Shown piece by piece: positions 41,543-50,700 of a stretch of 56,020 nucleotides of DNA. The notes under the pieces were generated by a model, which was given only the letters and a program-made list of their open reading frames with translations, was not told where the DNA came from and searched no databases. Made by a program: the position numbers and the translations under genes. Numbering within the stretch: the first letter of the stretch is position 1; each line of letters begins with the position of its first letter. The stretch is from JAAGZL01 sp050297535 (GTDB lineage Bacteria > Pseudomonadota > Gammaproteobacteria > Chromatiales > Chromatiaceae). Location: the NCBI GenBank assembly GCA_050297535.1, contig JBNKSV010000012.1, positions 1 through 56,020 on the forward strand, given 5' to 3'.

Positions 41543-43525
41543 ATGTTTGAAAAGATATTAATAGCTAACCGCGGCGAGATCGCATGCCGGGTCATGCGTA
41601 CCGCACAGAAGATGGGGATCAAGACCGTAGCCGTCTACTCCGACGCGGATAAGGACGCCATGCATGTACAGATGGCGGATGAAGCGGTACACATCGGGGC
41701 CGCGCCCTCGGCCGAGAGTTATCTGGTGATGGATCGCATCATCCAGGCCTGTAGGGATACCGGAGCCCAGGCGGTGCATCCCGGTTACGGTTTCCTGTCC
41801 GAGAACTCCGCCTTTTGCGAGGCCCTGGAAAAAGAGGGTATAGCCTTCATCGGTCCGGCCACCAAGGCCATCAACAGCATGGGGGACAAGATTACCTCCA
41901 AGAAGCTGGCGCAGGCAGCCGGAGTCAATACCATCCCCGGTTATACCGATGTGGTCAAAGACACTGATCATGCGGTGGAGATCGCCAATGGCATCGGTTA
42001 TCCGGTGATGCTCAAGGCCTCCGCCGGTGGCGGCGGCAAGGGCATGCGCGTGGCCTGGAACGAGGCGGAGTGCCGCGACGGCTTTGAGCGTGCCACCAAC
42101 GAGGCCCGTTCCAGTTTCGGCGATGAACGCGTATTCATAGAGAAGTTTATCGAGGAGCCGCGTCACATCGAGATCCAGGTGTTGGCGGATACCCACGGCA
42201 ACTGCATCTACCTGGGGGAGCGTGAGTGCTCGATTCAACGTCGCCATCAGAAGGTGATCGAAGAGGCGCCGTCTCCGTTCCTGGATGAGAATACGCGCAA
42301 GGCGATGGGTGAACAGGCGGTGGCCCTGGCCCAGGCGGTGGACTACCGCAGCGCCGGTACCGTGGAGTTTATCGTCGATGCCAAGCGCAACTTCTATTTC
42401 CTGGAGATGAACACCCGCCTGCAGGTGGAGCATCCGGTAACCGAGTTTATCACCGGTCAGGATCTGGTAGAGCTGATGATCCGGGTGGCCAATGGTGAAG
42501 AACTGCCCCTCAGGCAAGAGGATGTGAAACTAACCGGCTGGGCCATCGAGTCCCGCGTCTATGCCGAGGACCCGTTCAAGAATTTCCTGCCATCCATCGG
42601 TCGTCTGGTGCACTATCTGCCACCAGAGGGTGAGGGGGTACGGGTGGATACCGGCGTCTACGAGGGTGGCGAGGTCTCCATGTTTTACGACCCCATGATC
42701 GCCAAGCTGGTGACCTATGGCCAAGATCGCGCCCAGGCCATCACCCGCATGCAGGATGCCCTGGATGCCTATTACATCCGTGGCGTGAAGCACAACATCA
42801 GTTTCCTAAACGCCCTGATGGCCCATCCCCGGTTTATCGAAGGACGGCTCAGCACTAACTTTATTGCCGAGGAGTATCCGGATGGTTTCGACGCCAGTTG
42901 CGTACCTCAGGACGACCCGGCCAAGACCATAGCGGTAGCGGCCATGATCCATCGCAGCTATCAGGATCGGGCCGCACACATCAGCGGCCAGATGCCCAGT
43001 ATGGAACGAGAGGTGGGCAACGACTGGGTGGTGATCATCAACGGCGAACAACACGCTGTGACCGCAAGCCCGATGCCGGGCGGCTGTCTGGTGGAGTATG
43101 CCGGGAAGGGCTATGAGGTACTCTCGGATTGGCAACTGGGGCAACCGTTGTTCCGGTGCACCATCAACGGTAAAGCCGCATGTTTCCAGGTGGAGAGGGA
43201 GGGGATCCAGTTACATCTGCTACACATGGGTAATCAGACAAGCGCCCTGGTGATGACGCCACGCTCGGCCGAGATGCAGGCGTTCATGCTGGAGAAGGAG
43301 CCGCCAGATCTATCCAGATATCTGCTTTCGCCCATGCCTGGTTTGCTGGTCAAGCTGTCGGTGGTAGAGGGTGATGAGGTCAAGGCTGGAGAGGAGCTGG
43401 CGGTGATCGAGGCCATGAAGATGGAGAATGTACTGCGCGCCCAACAGGATGCAGTCGTGGCTAAGATTGAAGCCCAGGTGGGTGACAGCCTGCGGGTAGA
43501 TCAGGTGATCATGGAGTTTGAATGA
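41543..43525 (+). CDS. pccA: Propionyl-CoA carboxylase alpha chain (biotin carboxylase + BCCP)
   Basis: It carboxylates biotin with ATP and bicarbonate. In the 660-residue protein, the N-terminal biotin carboxylase (about 1-450) shows FEKILIANRGEIACR, KASAGGGGKGMR and FLEMNTRLQVEHPVTE. A linker/BT region follows, then a biotinyl domain with EAMKMEN, biotin Lys626, 34 residues from the end. Its stop overlaps the meaB ATG (ATGA). Confidence 0.95.
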   Translation: MFEKILIANRGEIACRVMRTAQKMGIKTVAVYSDADKDAMHVQMADEAVHIGAAPSAESYLVMDRIIQACRDTGAQAVHPGYGFLSENSAFCEALEKEGIAFIGPATKAINSMGDKITSKKLAQAAGVNTIPGYTDVVKDTDHAVEIANGIGYPVMLKASAGGGGKGMRVAWNEAECRDGFERATNEARSSFGDERVFIEKFIEEPRHIEIQVLADTHGNCIYLGERECSIQRRHQKVIEEAPSPFLDENTRKAMGEQAVALAQAVDYRSAGTVEFIVDAKRNFYFLEMNTRLQVEHPVTEFITGQDLVELMIRVANGEELPLRQEDVKLTGWAIESRVYAEDPFKNFLPSIGRLVHYLPPEGEGVRVDTGVYEGGEVSMFYDPMIAKLVTYGQDRAQAITRMQDALDAYYIRGVKHNISFLNALMAHPRFIEGRLSTNFIAEEYPDGFDASCVPQDDPAKTIAVAAMIHRSYQDRAAHISGQMPSMEREVGNDWVVIINGEQHAVTASPMPGGCLVEYAGKGYEVLSDWQLGQPLFRCTINGKAACFQVEREGIQLHLLHMGNQTSALVMTPRSAEMQAFMLEKEPPDLSRYLLSPMPGLLVKLSVVEGDEVKAGEELAVIEAMKMENVLRAQQDAVVAKIEAQVGDSLRVDQVIMEFE

Positions 43526-44499
43526 TAGATCCGGCGGTATTGTCGACAGAGGTGCTGGCGGGTAACCGCCGCTCCCTGGCGCGCGCCATCACCCTAGTGG
43601 AATCCAGCCGGGAGGATCATCGCGCCGCGGCGGTGCGGATGCTGGAGCAGTTGGTTCCTGCCTCAGGCCGGTCTGTGCGAATCGGGATATCCGGCGTCCC
43701 CGGGGTGGGCAAGTCCACCTTCATCGAGGCCTTGGGCAATCATATCGCCGACCTGGGACACCGGGTGGCGGTACTGGCAGTGGATCCATCTTCCGCCATC
43801 ACCGGTGGTTCCATCCTGGGCGACAAGACCAGGATGGAGACCCTAAGCCAGCGTGATGATGTCTTTATCCGTCCATCTCCCACTGGAGGCACCCTGGGTG
43901 GGGTTACGCGTCGCACCAGGGAGAGCATGCTGATCTGTGAGGCCGCCGGTTTTGATGTGGTGATCGTGGAGACGGTGGGAGTAGGACAATCCGAGACTGC
44001 GGTGGCGGATATGACCGACATGTTTCTACTGATGTTGTTGCCCGGTGGCGGCGATGAGCTACAGGGGATCAAGCGCGGCATCATGGAACTGGCCGATATG
44101 ATCATCGTCAACAAGGCGGACGGTGAGATGGCTACCACGGCCCGGCACTCGGCTGCCGACTATCTTAGCGCCCTTATGCTGCTGCATCCCCGTACCAGGA
44201 ATTGGCAGGTCCCGGTCAAGACCTGCTCTGCGTTGGAAAGGCAGGGGATAGACGTGATCTGGCAGACGGTGGAGGAGTATTGCCGCGTCATAGACACAAG
44301 CGGTGAAAAGGCGGAGAGGAGGGCGCAACAGGCCAAGAGTTGGATGTGGTCTGAGATCTCGGAAGGCCTGATAAGCGCCCTACACCAAGACCCCAAGGCC
44401 AGTGAGCGCATCGCCGAACTGGAGCAGGCAGTAGTTGCTGGCACCACGCCGCCTACCCTGGCGGCGTCTGAACTGATAGGGATCTTTTTAAAACCTTAA
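43522..44499 (+). CDS. meaB: Methylmalonyl-CoA mutase accessory GTPase MeaB
   Basis: This G3E GTPase protects and reloads the B12 mutase. The 325-residue protein has GISGVPGVGKSTF (P-loop), VLAVDPSSAITGGSILGDKTRM, ETVGVGQSE and IIVNKADG (NKxD). Older annotations call it ArgK/YgfD. It is translationally coupled to pccA by a 4-bp overlap. Confidence 0.95.
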   Translation: MIDPAVLSTEVLAGNRRSLARAITLVESSREDHRAAAVRMLEQLVPASGRSVRIGISGVPGVGKSTFIEALGNHIADLGHRVAVLAVDPSSAITGGSILGDKTRMETLSQRDDVFIRPSPTGGTLGGVTRRTRESMLICEAAGFDVVIVETVGVGQSETAVADMTDMFLLMLLPGGGDELQGIKRGIMELADMIIVNKADGEMATTARHSAADYLSALMLLHPRTRNWQVPVKTCSALERQGIDVIWQTVEEYCRVIDTSGEKAERRAQQAKSWMWSEISEGLISALHQDPKASERIAELEQAVVAGTTPPTLAASELIGIFLKP

Positions 44500-44544
44500 A
44501 TCTATGGGTTATCAAGTAACAAACTTAAGACCGTAGGACATTCG

Positions 44545-44637
44545 CCCTCTCACCTTTGGAGAGAGGGCTGGGGTGAGGGGGTAATCTAAGAATTATTCAG
44601 CCCTCACCCTAACCATTCCCCAATCTTGGGAGAGGGG
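44545..44637. repeat. Paired-hairpin repeat between meaB and mce
   Basis: Same layout as 36787-36875: a CCCTCT.../...AGAGGG hairpin, GGGGTGAGGG, a 20-nt spacer, CCCTCACCCTAACC, and a second hairpin ending GGGAGAGGGGA. Sequence differs in the loops and spacer while the pairing arms are kept. Confidence 0.8.
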
Positions 44638-44656
44638 ACATAGGAGAAGGCATAAC

Positions 44657-45061
44657 ATGATTGGCAAACTAAATCACATCGCCATCGCGGTACCGGATCT
44701 GGCGTCCGCTGCGGCCATCTATCGTGATACCCTGGGCGCGCAGGTCTCAGCGCCCCTGGAACTTCCGGAACACGGCGTGGTTACCATCTTTGTGGAGCTG
44801 CCCAATACCAAGATCGAGCTGTTGCACCCACTGGGTGATGCATCACCTATAGCCAAGTTTCTGGAGAGCAACCCCAGCGGCGGCATGCATCATATATGCT
44901 TCGAAGTGGACGATATTGATGCAGCTACTGCTAAGTTGCAGCTGGACGGCGCCCGCGTGCTGGGGGATGGGAAACCTAAGATAGGGGCCCATAACAAACC
45001 GGTGCTGTTTCTTCATCCCAAGGATTTCTGCGGGACCCTGATCGAATTGGAGCAGGCATAG
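44657..45061 (+). CDS. mce: Methylmalonyl-CoA epimerase
   Basis: It interconverts (S)- and (R)-methylmalonyl-CoA, linking PCC to the mutase. The 134-residue protein of the glyoxalase/VOC fold starts MIGKLNHIAIAVPD (metal His7); GGMHHICFEVDD and the final Glu in GTLIELEQA complete the metal set. AGGAGA lies before the ATG. It is the last gene of the propionate cluster. Confidence 0.95.
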   Translation: MIGKLNHIAIAVPDLASAAAIYRDTLGAQVSAPLELPEHGVVTIFVELPNTKIELLHPLGDASPIAKFLESNPSGGMHHICFEVDDIDAATAKLQLDGARVLGDGKPKIGAHNKPVLFLHPKDFCGTLIELEQA

Positions 45062-45073
45062 TCTTCAGAAATG

Positions 45074-45102
45074 AAAAAGGCAGGTATCTAACCTGCCTTT
45101 TT
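45074..45102. terminator. Bidirectional Rho-independent terminator
   Basis: AAAAAGGCAGGT pairs with ACCTGCCTTTTT around a short loop (ATCTA). A-run on one side and T-run on the other suit termination for both mce (+) and the convergent aldolase-like gene (-). Confidence 0.9.
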
Positions 45103-45118
45103 GTGCTACTGAAACAAT

Positions 45119-46078
45119 CTAGATCTCATCGGTGGTACATTCCCGCAGGAAGTCATAGCACTTGTCCATGCGTTCCTTGTCTGCACGGCACTTCATAGCG
45201 GCGCGCGGATGTTGGTTCAGGTGGCCACTGATGCCATAGATATCGTTGAAGCCCCATTCGATCTCCTCACGCAGTGGCACGAAGTGTTCCTGGATTGTTT
45301 TGTAAATCGGAGCGACGTTGAACTTGGGATTCTTCAGGAAATTCAACAGCAGTTCCAGATTGCAGTTACCAGCGCCGCGGCCGATGCCATTGATAGTGGC
45401 ATCCAGCAGGTTCACGCCATCTATGATGGCCTGCTGGGTGTTGGAAAAGGCCAGCTGCTGGTTGTTATGGGCGTGAAATCCCAGCTCTTTATTTGGGCAG
45501 AATTCCTTATATAGATTCAGGTAATCAGTCACCTGCTCAGAGTAGTAGGCCCCGTAGCTGTCCACCAGGTAGAGGTAGTCCACCTCATCCGACTTGCTTA
45601 CCTCTACCAGGGCCTCGATCAGATCGGTGCGGATGGCGGCGGAAGGGGCCATGATGTTTATGGTGGTTTGATAGCCGAGATCCTTGCTGCGCTTGGCCAG
45701 ATCTATACCCTTTTCCGTATCTGGGACGTAGCAGGCGGTGCGGATCATGTCGATAGGGCTTTGGTCGACCGGCTTCAGCGCCTGAATATCAACACGACCC
45801 ACGTCGAACATCACAGCAATAAGCGGACGGTAATCACTTTCATGGGAGTCGATAATCATCTTGAGATCATCATCATCACAGAAATTCCATTTGCCGTATT
45901 TCTCTCTGGTGTATTCGTCGCTGACGGCAAGCTTCTTGCCCAATTCGATTATATCCACCCCGGAGTCACACGCGGCGCGGTAGACGGCCTTTACCAGATC
46001 ATCAGAAAACTGGTAGTTATTGATCAGACCTCCGTCTCGAATGGTGCAGTCCAGTACTTTTAATTCTTCACGATACAT
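45119..46078 (-). CDS. HMGL-like (DRE-TIM metallolyase) family protein
   Basis: The 319-residue TIM-barrel protein has VLDCTIRDGG near residues 8-17 (catalytic Arg14-Asp15). It also has FHAHNNQQLAFSNT with metal-binding His202 and His204, and GRGAGNCNLELLL. The set resembles 4-hydroxy-2-oxovalerate aldolase and isopropylmalate/citramalate synthase relatives. It is short, with no LeuA-type regulatory domain. It has no partner acetaldehyde dehydrogenase nearby, so classical catechol meta-cleavage is unlikely. The substrate is unknown. It stands alone on the minus strand, downstream of mce in convergent orientation. Confidence 0.8.
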   Translation of the reverse strand: MYREELKVLDCTIRDGGLINNYQFSDDLVKAVYRAACDSGVDIIELGKKLAVSDEYTREKYGKWNFCDDDDLKMIIDSHESDYRPLIAVMFDVGRVDIQALKPVDQSPIDMIRTACYVPDTEKGIDLAKRSKDLGYQTTINIMAPSAAIRTDLIEALVEVSKSDEVDYLYLVDSYGAYYSEQVTDYLNLYKEFCPNKELGFHAHNNQQLAFSNTQQAIIDGVNLLDATINGIGRGAGNCNLELLLNFLKNPKFNVAPIYKTIQEHFVPLREEIEWGFNDIYGISGHLNQHPRAAMKCRADKERMDKCYDFLRECTTDEI

Positions 46079-46174
46079 CTACATATGCCCTCAACATCAG
46101 TGATTATGGCCATCAGAAAAACCAGAAGCGCCATAGGCTATATGCTTCCAGCGCGTAGCGCAAGGAAATAACAC

Positions 46175-46203
46175 TTGATGATTGCAGGAGGTGTGTGTAA
46201 TAT
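46175..46203 (+). promoter_or_regulatory. Promoter of the initiator tRNA gene
   Basis: TTGATG (46175-46180), 17 bp, TAATAT (46198-46203), followed by a GCGC discriminator, 12 bp before the tRNA. The GC-rich discriminator is typical of stringently controlled stable-RNA promoters. Confidence 0.7.
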
Positions 46204-46215
46204 GCGCAATCCAGC

Positions 46216-46292
<77 letters not shown>

Positions 46293-46298
46293 AATAAA

Positions 46299-46328
46299 AA
46301 AAGGCCGTCTATGTGCGGTCTTTTTTTG
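46299..46328 (+). terminator. Terminator after tRNA-fMet
   Basis: An A-run then AGGCCG pairs (one G-T wobble) with CGGTCT across a TCTATGTG loop, followed by seven T. Confidence 0.8.
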
Positions 46329-46346
46329 TGCCTGGAGAAAACCACA

Positions 46347-46361
46347 ATTTGAACCTACGAC
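46347..46361 (-). repeat. Inverted copy of the tRNA-fMet T-arm
   Basis: The 15 bases are the exact reverse complement of 46262-46276 in the tRNA gene (GTCGTAGGTTCAAAT). No other tRNA parts are recognisable around it. Confidence 0.7.
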
Positions 46362-46406
46362 ATCAAACAAGCAGGTTCACCAGCGCCGCAGGAGCAGAAC
46401 GAGCGC

Positions 46407-46432
46407 GTAGGAGCCCGGTCCTCCGGGCGATA
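46407..46432 (+). repeat. Single-arm GTAG-type REP element
   Basis: GTAGGAGCCCGG-TCCT-CCGGGCGATA has the same core as the repeats at 6193 and 15494, here with only one clear arm. It lies just past the 3' end of the metallophosphoesterase gene. Confidence 0.7.
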
Positions 46433-46468
46433 GCCAATCATGGTCGCCTAATGTAGTGTGCTACGGTT

Positions 46469-47599
46469 TTACTTGTTGGTAATAACAATCCTGCTGATCT
46501 CGCTAGGGGCAAACACCCGCAGTGGCGGTCCCCAATATCCCGTGCCACGGCTGACGAATATCTGCTTTCCATCTTGAAATTCGTGCAGTCCCGAAATGAA
46601 TGGTTGGGCGAGTTTCACCAGCAGGCCGAAGGGAAAGATCTGGCCACCATGGGTGTGGCCACTAAGCATCAGGTCGCAGCGCTTATCCTGGATCAGCTCA
46701 ATGGATTTTGGTTGGTGGGCCAGCACGATGATGGGTTTTGATGGATCTACGCCCTGATAGGCTTTCTCCACGTCAGGAGGAAACACACCAAAGCGTTTGC
46801 CGGTGACGTCGTTGAGTCCGACCAGATTGAAATAGTTGTCTTCATTGCCGATACGGACCGCATGGTTGGTCAAAGCTGTGATACCCAGGGAGCGTACGGA
46901 CTTCAGGATGGGTTCGACACCGTGAAAATATTCGTGGTTGCCAGTCACGAAGTAGGTGGGTACTTTGAGCTCCTTCAATGGCTCAAGATCATAGGCGATA
47001 TCGTTGGGGGACATGTCATAGAGATCACCCGTTATCACCACTATGTCCGGCTGCATGGCGTTGGTCTTGGAGACGACACCCTTAAGAAAATCACGCTTCA
47101 AAGTGCGCCCTATGTGCACATCCGTCAGCTGCACGATTGTTAAACCGTTGAATGGGAATCCCTTGATCCTTACCACCACATCGTTCACCAGCGGGTCCTG
47201 TGCTCCCTGGTAAAAACCTATGCCGAGGTAGGAAAGCGCCATTGCGAGTGCCGCGCTATCGAATATCACTTTTATGGTCCGGCGTCGTTCCTGATATAGT
47301 GGAACACGTCTGTACAGAGATACGATTAGATCATAAACCAGGGCTACCACGAACAGCATGAAGGTGGCGCCGATAAGGCTGCTTAACACTATATAGAAGG
47401 TTAGCGATTCGGGAAACAGGCCGAAGAATACGTCCAGTACGAATAGGATCTCCCCGACCATTACCAGACCCATCAATATACCGCCTACATTATGTAGACG
47501 CGGCGATATCTGGCGGAAGAAGCGCCGGTAGACATAGAGATTGGCCAGCGCGAGAACGCTGAGAAAGACTAAGATAAAGATTATTCGTCCTGTGGTCAT
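46469..47599 (-). CDS. Membrane metallophosphoesterase
   Basis: In the 376-residue protein, four hydrophobic segments (about 5-23, 38-60, 68-94, 110-128) precede a calcineurin-like phosphoesterase domain. The metal motifs are in order: LTDVHIG, ITGDLYD, GNHEYFHG, LAHQP and SGHTHGGQIFP. It resembles the YkuE/YaeI-type family, some members of which act on lipids or UDP-sugars at the membrane; the substrate here is unknown. It is monocistronic and divergent from the large sensor kinase. Confidence 0.88.
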   Translation of the reverse strand: MTTGRIIFILVFLSVLALANLYVYRRFFRQISPRLHNVGGILMGLVMVGEILFVLDVFFGLFPESLTFYIVLSSLIGATFMLFVVALVYDLIVSLYRRVPLYQERRRTIKVIFDSAALAMALSYLGIGFYQGAQDPLVNDVVVRIKGFPFNGLTIVQLTDVHIGRTLKRDFLKGVVSKTNAMQPDIVVITGDLYDMSPNDIAYDLEPLKELKVPTYFVTGNHEYFHGVEPILKSVRSLGITALTNHAVRIGNEDNYFNLVGLNDVTGKRFGVFPPDVEKAYQGVDPSKPIIVLAHQPKSIELIQDKRCDLMLSGHTHGGQIFPFGLLVKLAQPFISGLHEFQDGKQIFVSRGTGYWGPPLRVFAPSEISRIVITNK

Positions 47600-47736
47600 G
47601 GTGTTACAAGAATATGACTAACGGAGCAGTGGATCAATGAGAGGGTATGGTAAAACCGGCACCATATCAATTTTACTATCTCTCAATGGGGTGCGCATGC
47701 TTGAAAATGACCTGAATATGGTCGAATCTTAATCTA

Positions 47737-50700
47737 ATGATAAATTGCCGCAAACCATTGATTGCCCCGCTACTGACATGGCTGTTGGTCGGAGTGTTCT
47801 GCTGTGCATGGCAAGGTGCGGCTATAGGTGGGACTGGCGTTTCTAACGAGTTTAATGCGTCAGCAATGAATCTTACTTCTGCCGAACAGCAATGGCTTGC
47901 TCGGCATCCTCGTGTGCGTATTGCCATTGATCCTGATTTTGCCCCCTATGAATTCCGTGATGCTCAGGGACAACATAGGGGTATATCAGCCGACTATCTA
48001 AAGCTACTGGGATCTAGCTTGGGTTTGACGTTCGATCTCGTGCCGACCAAGAACTGGCAGGAGAGCCTGCAGAAGGGTTTTACCAAAGAGGTGGATTTGC
48101 TGCCACTGCTTAATCGCACTGATGAGCGTGAGCAACACCTGCTCTTTACCGATACTTATGTGACAAGCCAGCGGGTGATCATTACTCGTGGAACGCGCGA
48201 GGACCTTCGCAGCGAAGAAGATCTGTCTGGGCATACTGTGGTCCTGCCGCGCGGCTATTCCATCATCGGACTTCTGCATAAACACATGCCTGAAGTGGAT
48301 ATCCAAGAGGCCGCTGATATTCCTTCGGCTTTAAGACAGGTAGCGCTGGGCGCTGCAGATGCCACCATAATGAGCGTGGGTGTGGCCAGCTATTGGTTGG
48401 AACGTGAAGAGATCTCCAATCTGCGCATTGCCGCCAGTTATGGACAGCCGAGCAGACTTGCCATGGGTTGTCGCAACGACTGGCCTGAATTCGCCAGCAT
48501 CCTGCAAAAGGCGCTCACCGCTATAGAAAGCAAACAACGGCGCGCCATTAGTAAGAGCTGGATTTCTCTGGATGCCCAAAAGCCATCCTTGGATGCACTG
48601 GGTCTTACCCGCGAAGAGCAGATCTGGTTGTCAGGACATCCCAGGATAGAAATCGGTGTAATGAATGCATGGCCTCCGATGGATTTCGTGGATAAGAAAG
48701 GGCGGTCTAGTGGTATTGGCGCCGATTTTGTACGCGCCATGAATCTAAGGATCGGCGGGGTGTTGTCTTTGCACCCCGGAAGCTGGAACGAGCTCTATTC
48801 AGCAGTGCAGGCGCAGCGTCTGCCTGCCATTGTCGGTATTACCCCATATCCAAGCCGGGCAGATGATTTTCTTTTTACCGATCCCTATCTCACTATTCCT
48901 CACGTCATCATCGCGCGCAGGGGAGCCCCATACGCACATGGTCTCGTTGACCTGGAAGGTAGGAGTGTTGCCGTGGAAAAAGGATTTGTCATTAGAAAGA
49001 TTTTGGAGGAGCGCTATCCGAAAATTACACTCAAGGAGTATGCGGACACCAGCGACGCACTTGATGCGGTATCCAAGGGGGCGGCAGATGCCTACATAGG
49101 CAACCGCGCGGTGGCGCTCTATCTGATAGAGCGTGAGTTGATATCCAATCTGCAGATACAAGGCAAGATCTCAGAGACATCCTCGGTCAATGCCATTGGC
49201 GTACGCAAAGACTGGCCCATCTTGCGTGGGATATTACAGAAGGCGTTGGACGACATCACGGAGAAAGAGCGGCGCGCCATTCTGAATAAATGGGTGCCTG
49301 ACGTCAAAGGGCGCACGGATGCACCAGAGCTGTCTTTGAGTGAAAAGGAGCGGGCCTGGTTAAAGGCACATCCCATTCTTCGGCTCGGTCTGGATCCCAT
49401 ATGGGAGCCGATAGAATTTATCGACAAAGATGGCAGATATCGTGGCATTTCGTCTGCGTTTATGCACCGACTTTCCGATCTGCTGGGGGTGGAGCTGCAA
49501 TACGACCCGAAGCAGACATGGGTGCAATCTGTAGAACGCGCCAAGAGGGGTGAGGTCGATGTGCTGCCAGCGCTCAATCCTTCACCCAAGCGCTCGGAGT
49601 TTTTGAACTTCACTGAGTCGTATTTGCATTTTCCATTCATGATCGTAACACGCGCGGATGCACCGTTGATTACAGATATGGATGATCTATCGGGTTGGCG
49701 GGTTGCCGTTGAACGCAACTATGTTACCCGAGAGTATCTTGATCGTGATTATCCGACACTGCAACAACTGTTGACCGACGATACGGCAAAGGCGTTGGAG
49801 GCGGTCGCCAGTGGTAAGGCAGATGCCTATGTAGGCAATCTGACCATGGCCAGCTATTTGATCGACAAGCTGGGGTTGGGGAACCTCAAGGTTGCGGCAC
49901 CAGCGCCCTACAATAACGATCTTGCCATGGGTGTGCGTAAAGACTGGCCGGAACTGGTGCCGATCTTAAACAAGGCGTTAAATGCTATCGGAGATGATGA
50001 GCGGCGCGCCATTCGTCAGGAGTCCCTGGCCATCCGTTATGATGTGGAGGTGGACTATACCTTGTTATGGCAGGTAGTGGCTGGCGCTACGATGTTGCTA
50101 TTGCTAACCCTTCTATGGGTGGCGCAGGTCCGGCGGCAAAGATCTGCGTTGGCGCTGGCCAAGGCCGAGGCGGAGCAGGCTAACCGTTTTAAGAGTTATT
50201 TTTTGGCCAACATGAGCCATGAAATCCGCACCCCCATGAATGCCATCATCGGCTTCAGCTATCTTGCCTTGCAGACCAATCTCAACAAACGCCAATACCA
50301 CTATATAGATAAGATTCAACACTCGGCCCAGACGTTGCTGGGGGTGATTAACGACATCCTGGACTTTTCCCGCATAGAGGCCGGAAAGCTGGAGATGGCA
50401 AAGAAAGACTTCTCCCTGGATGAGGTGTACGAGAATCTGGCCAATATCACCATGCTGCGGGCGGAAGAGAAAGGGCTTGCCATCTATTTTCGCCGTGAAC
50501 GCGAAGTGCCGGATGGTTTGGTTGGGGATTCGTTGCGGTTGGGTCAGGTTCTGGCCAACCTGGTAGGTAACGCCATCAAGTTTACCGAGCAAGGCGAAAT
50601 CCAGGTAAATATACAACGGCTACGACGCGAAGATAATCTGGTTTGGTTGAGGTTCTGCGTTACCGATACAGGTATCGGGATAGAAGAGGCCGAGATACCG

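Noticed and set aside
41558..42517. 319-codon minus-strand frame within pccA
   Set aside because: His/Gly/Leu-rich mirror of the biotin carboxylase codons with no domain signal.
46347..46361. Second tRNA or tRNA pseudogene downstream of tRNA-fMet
   Set aside because: Only the T-arm sequence is present; no acceptor, D or anticodon arms can be folded.
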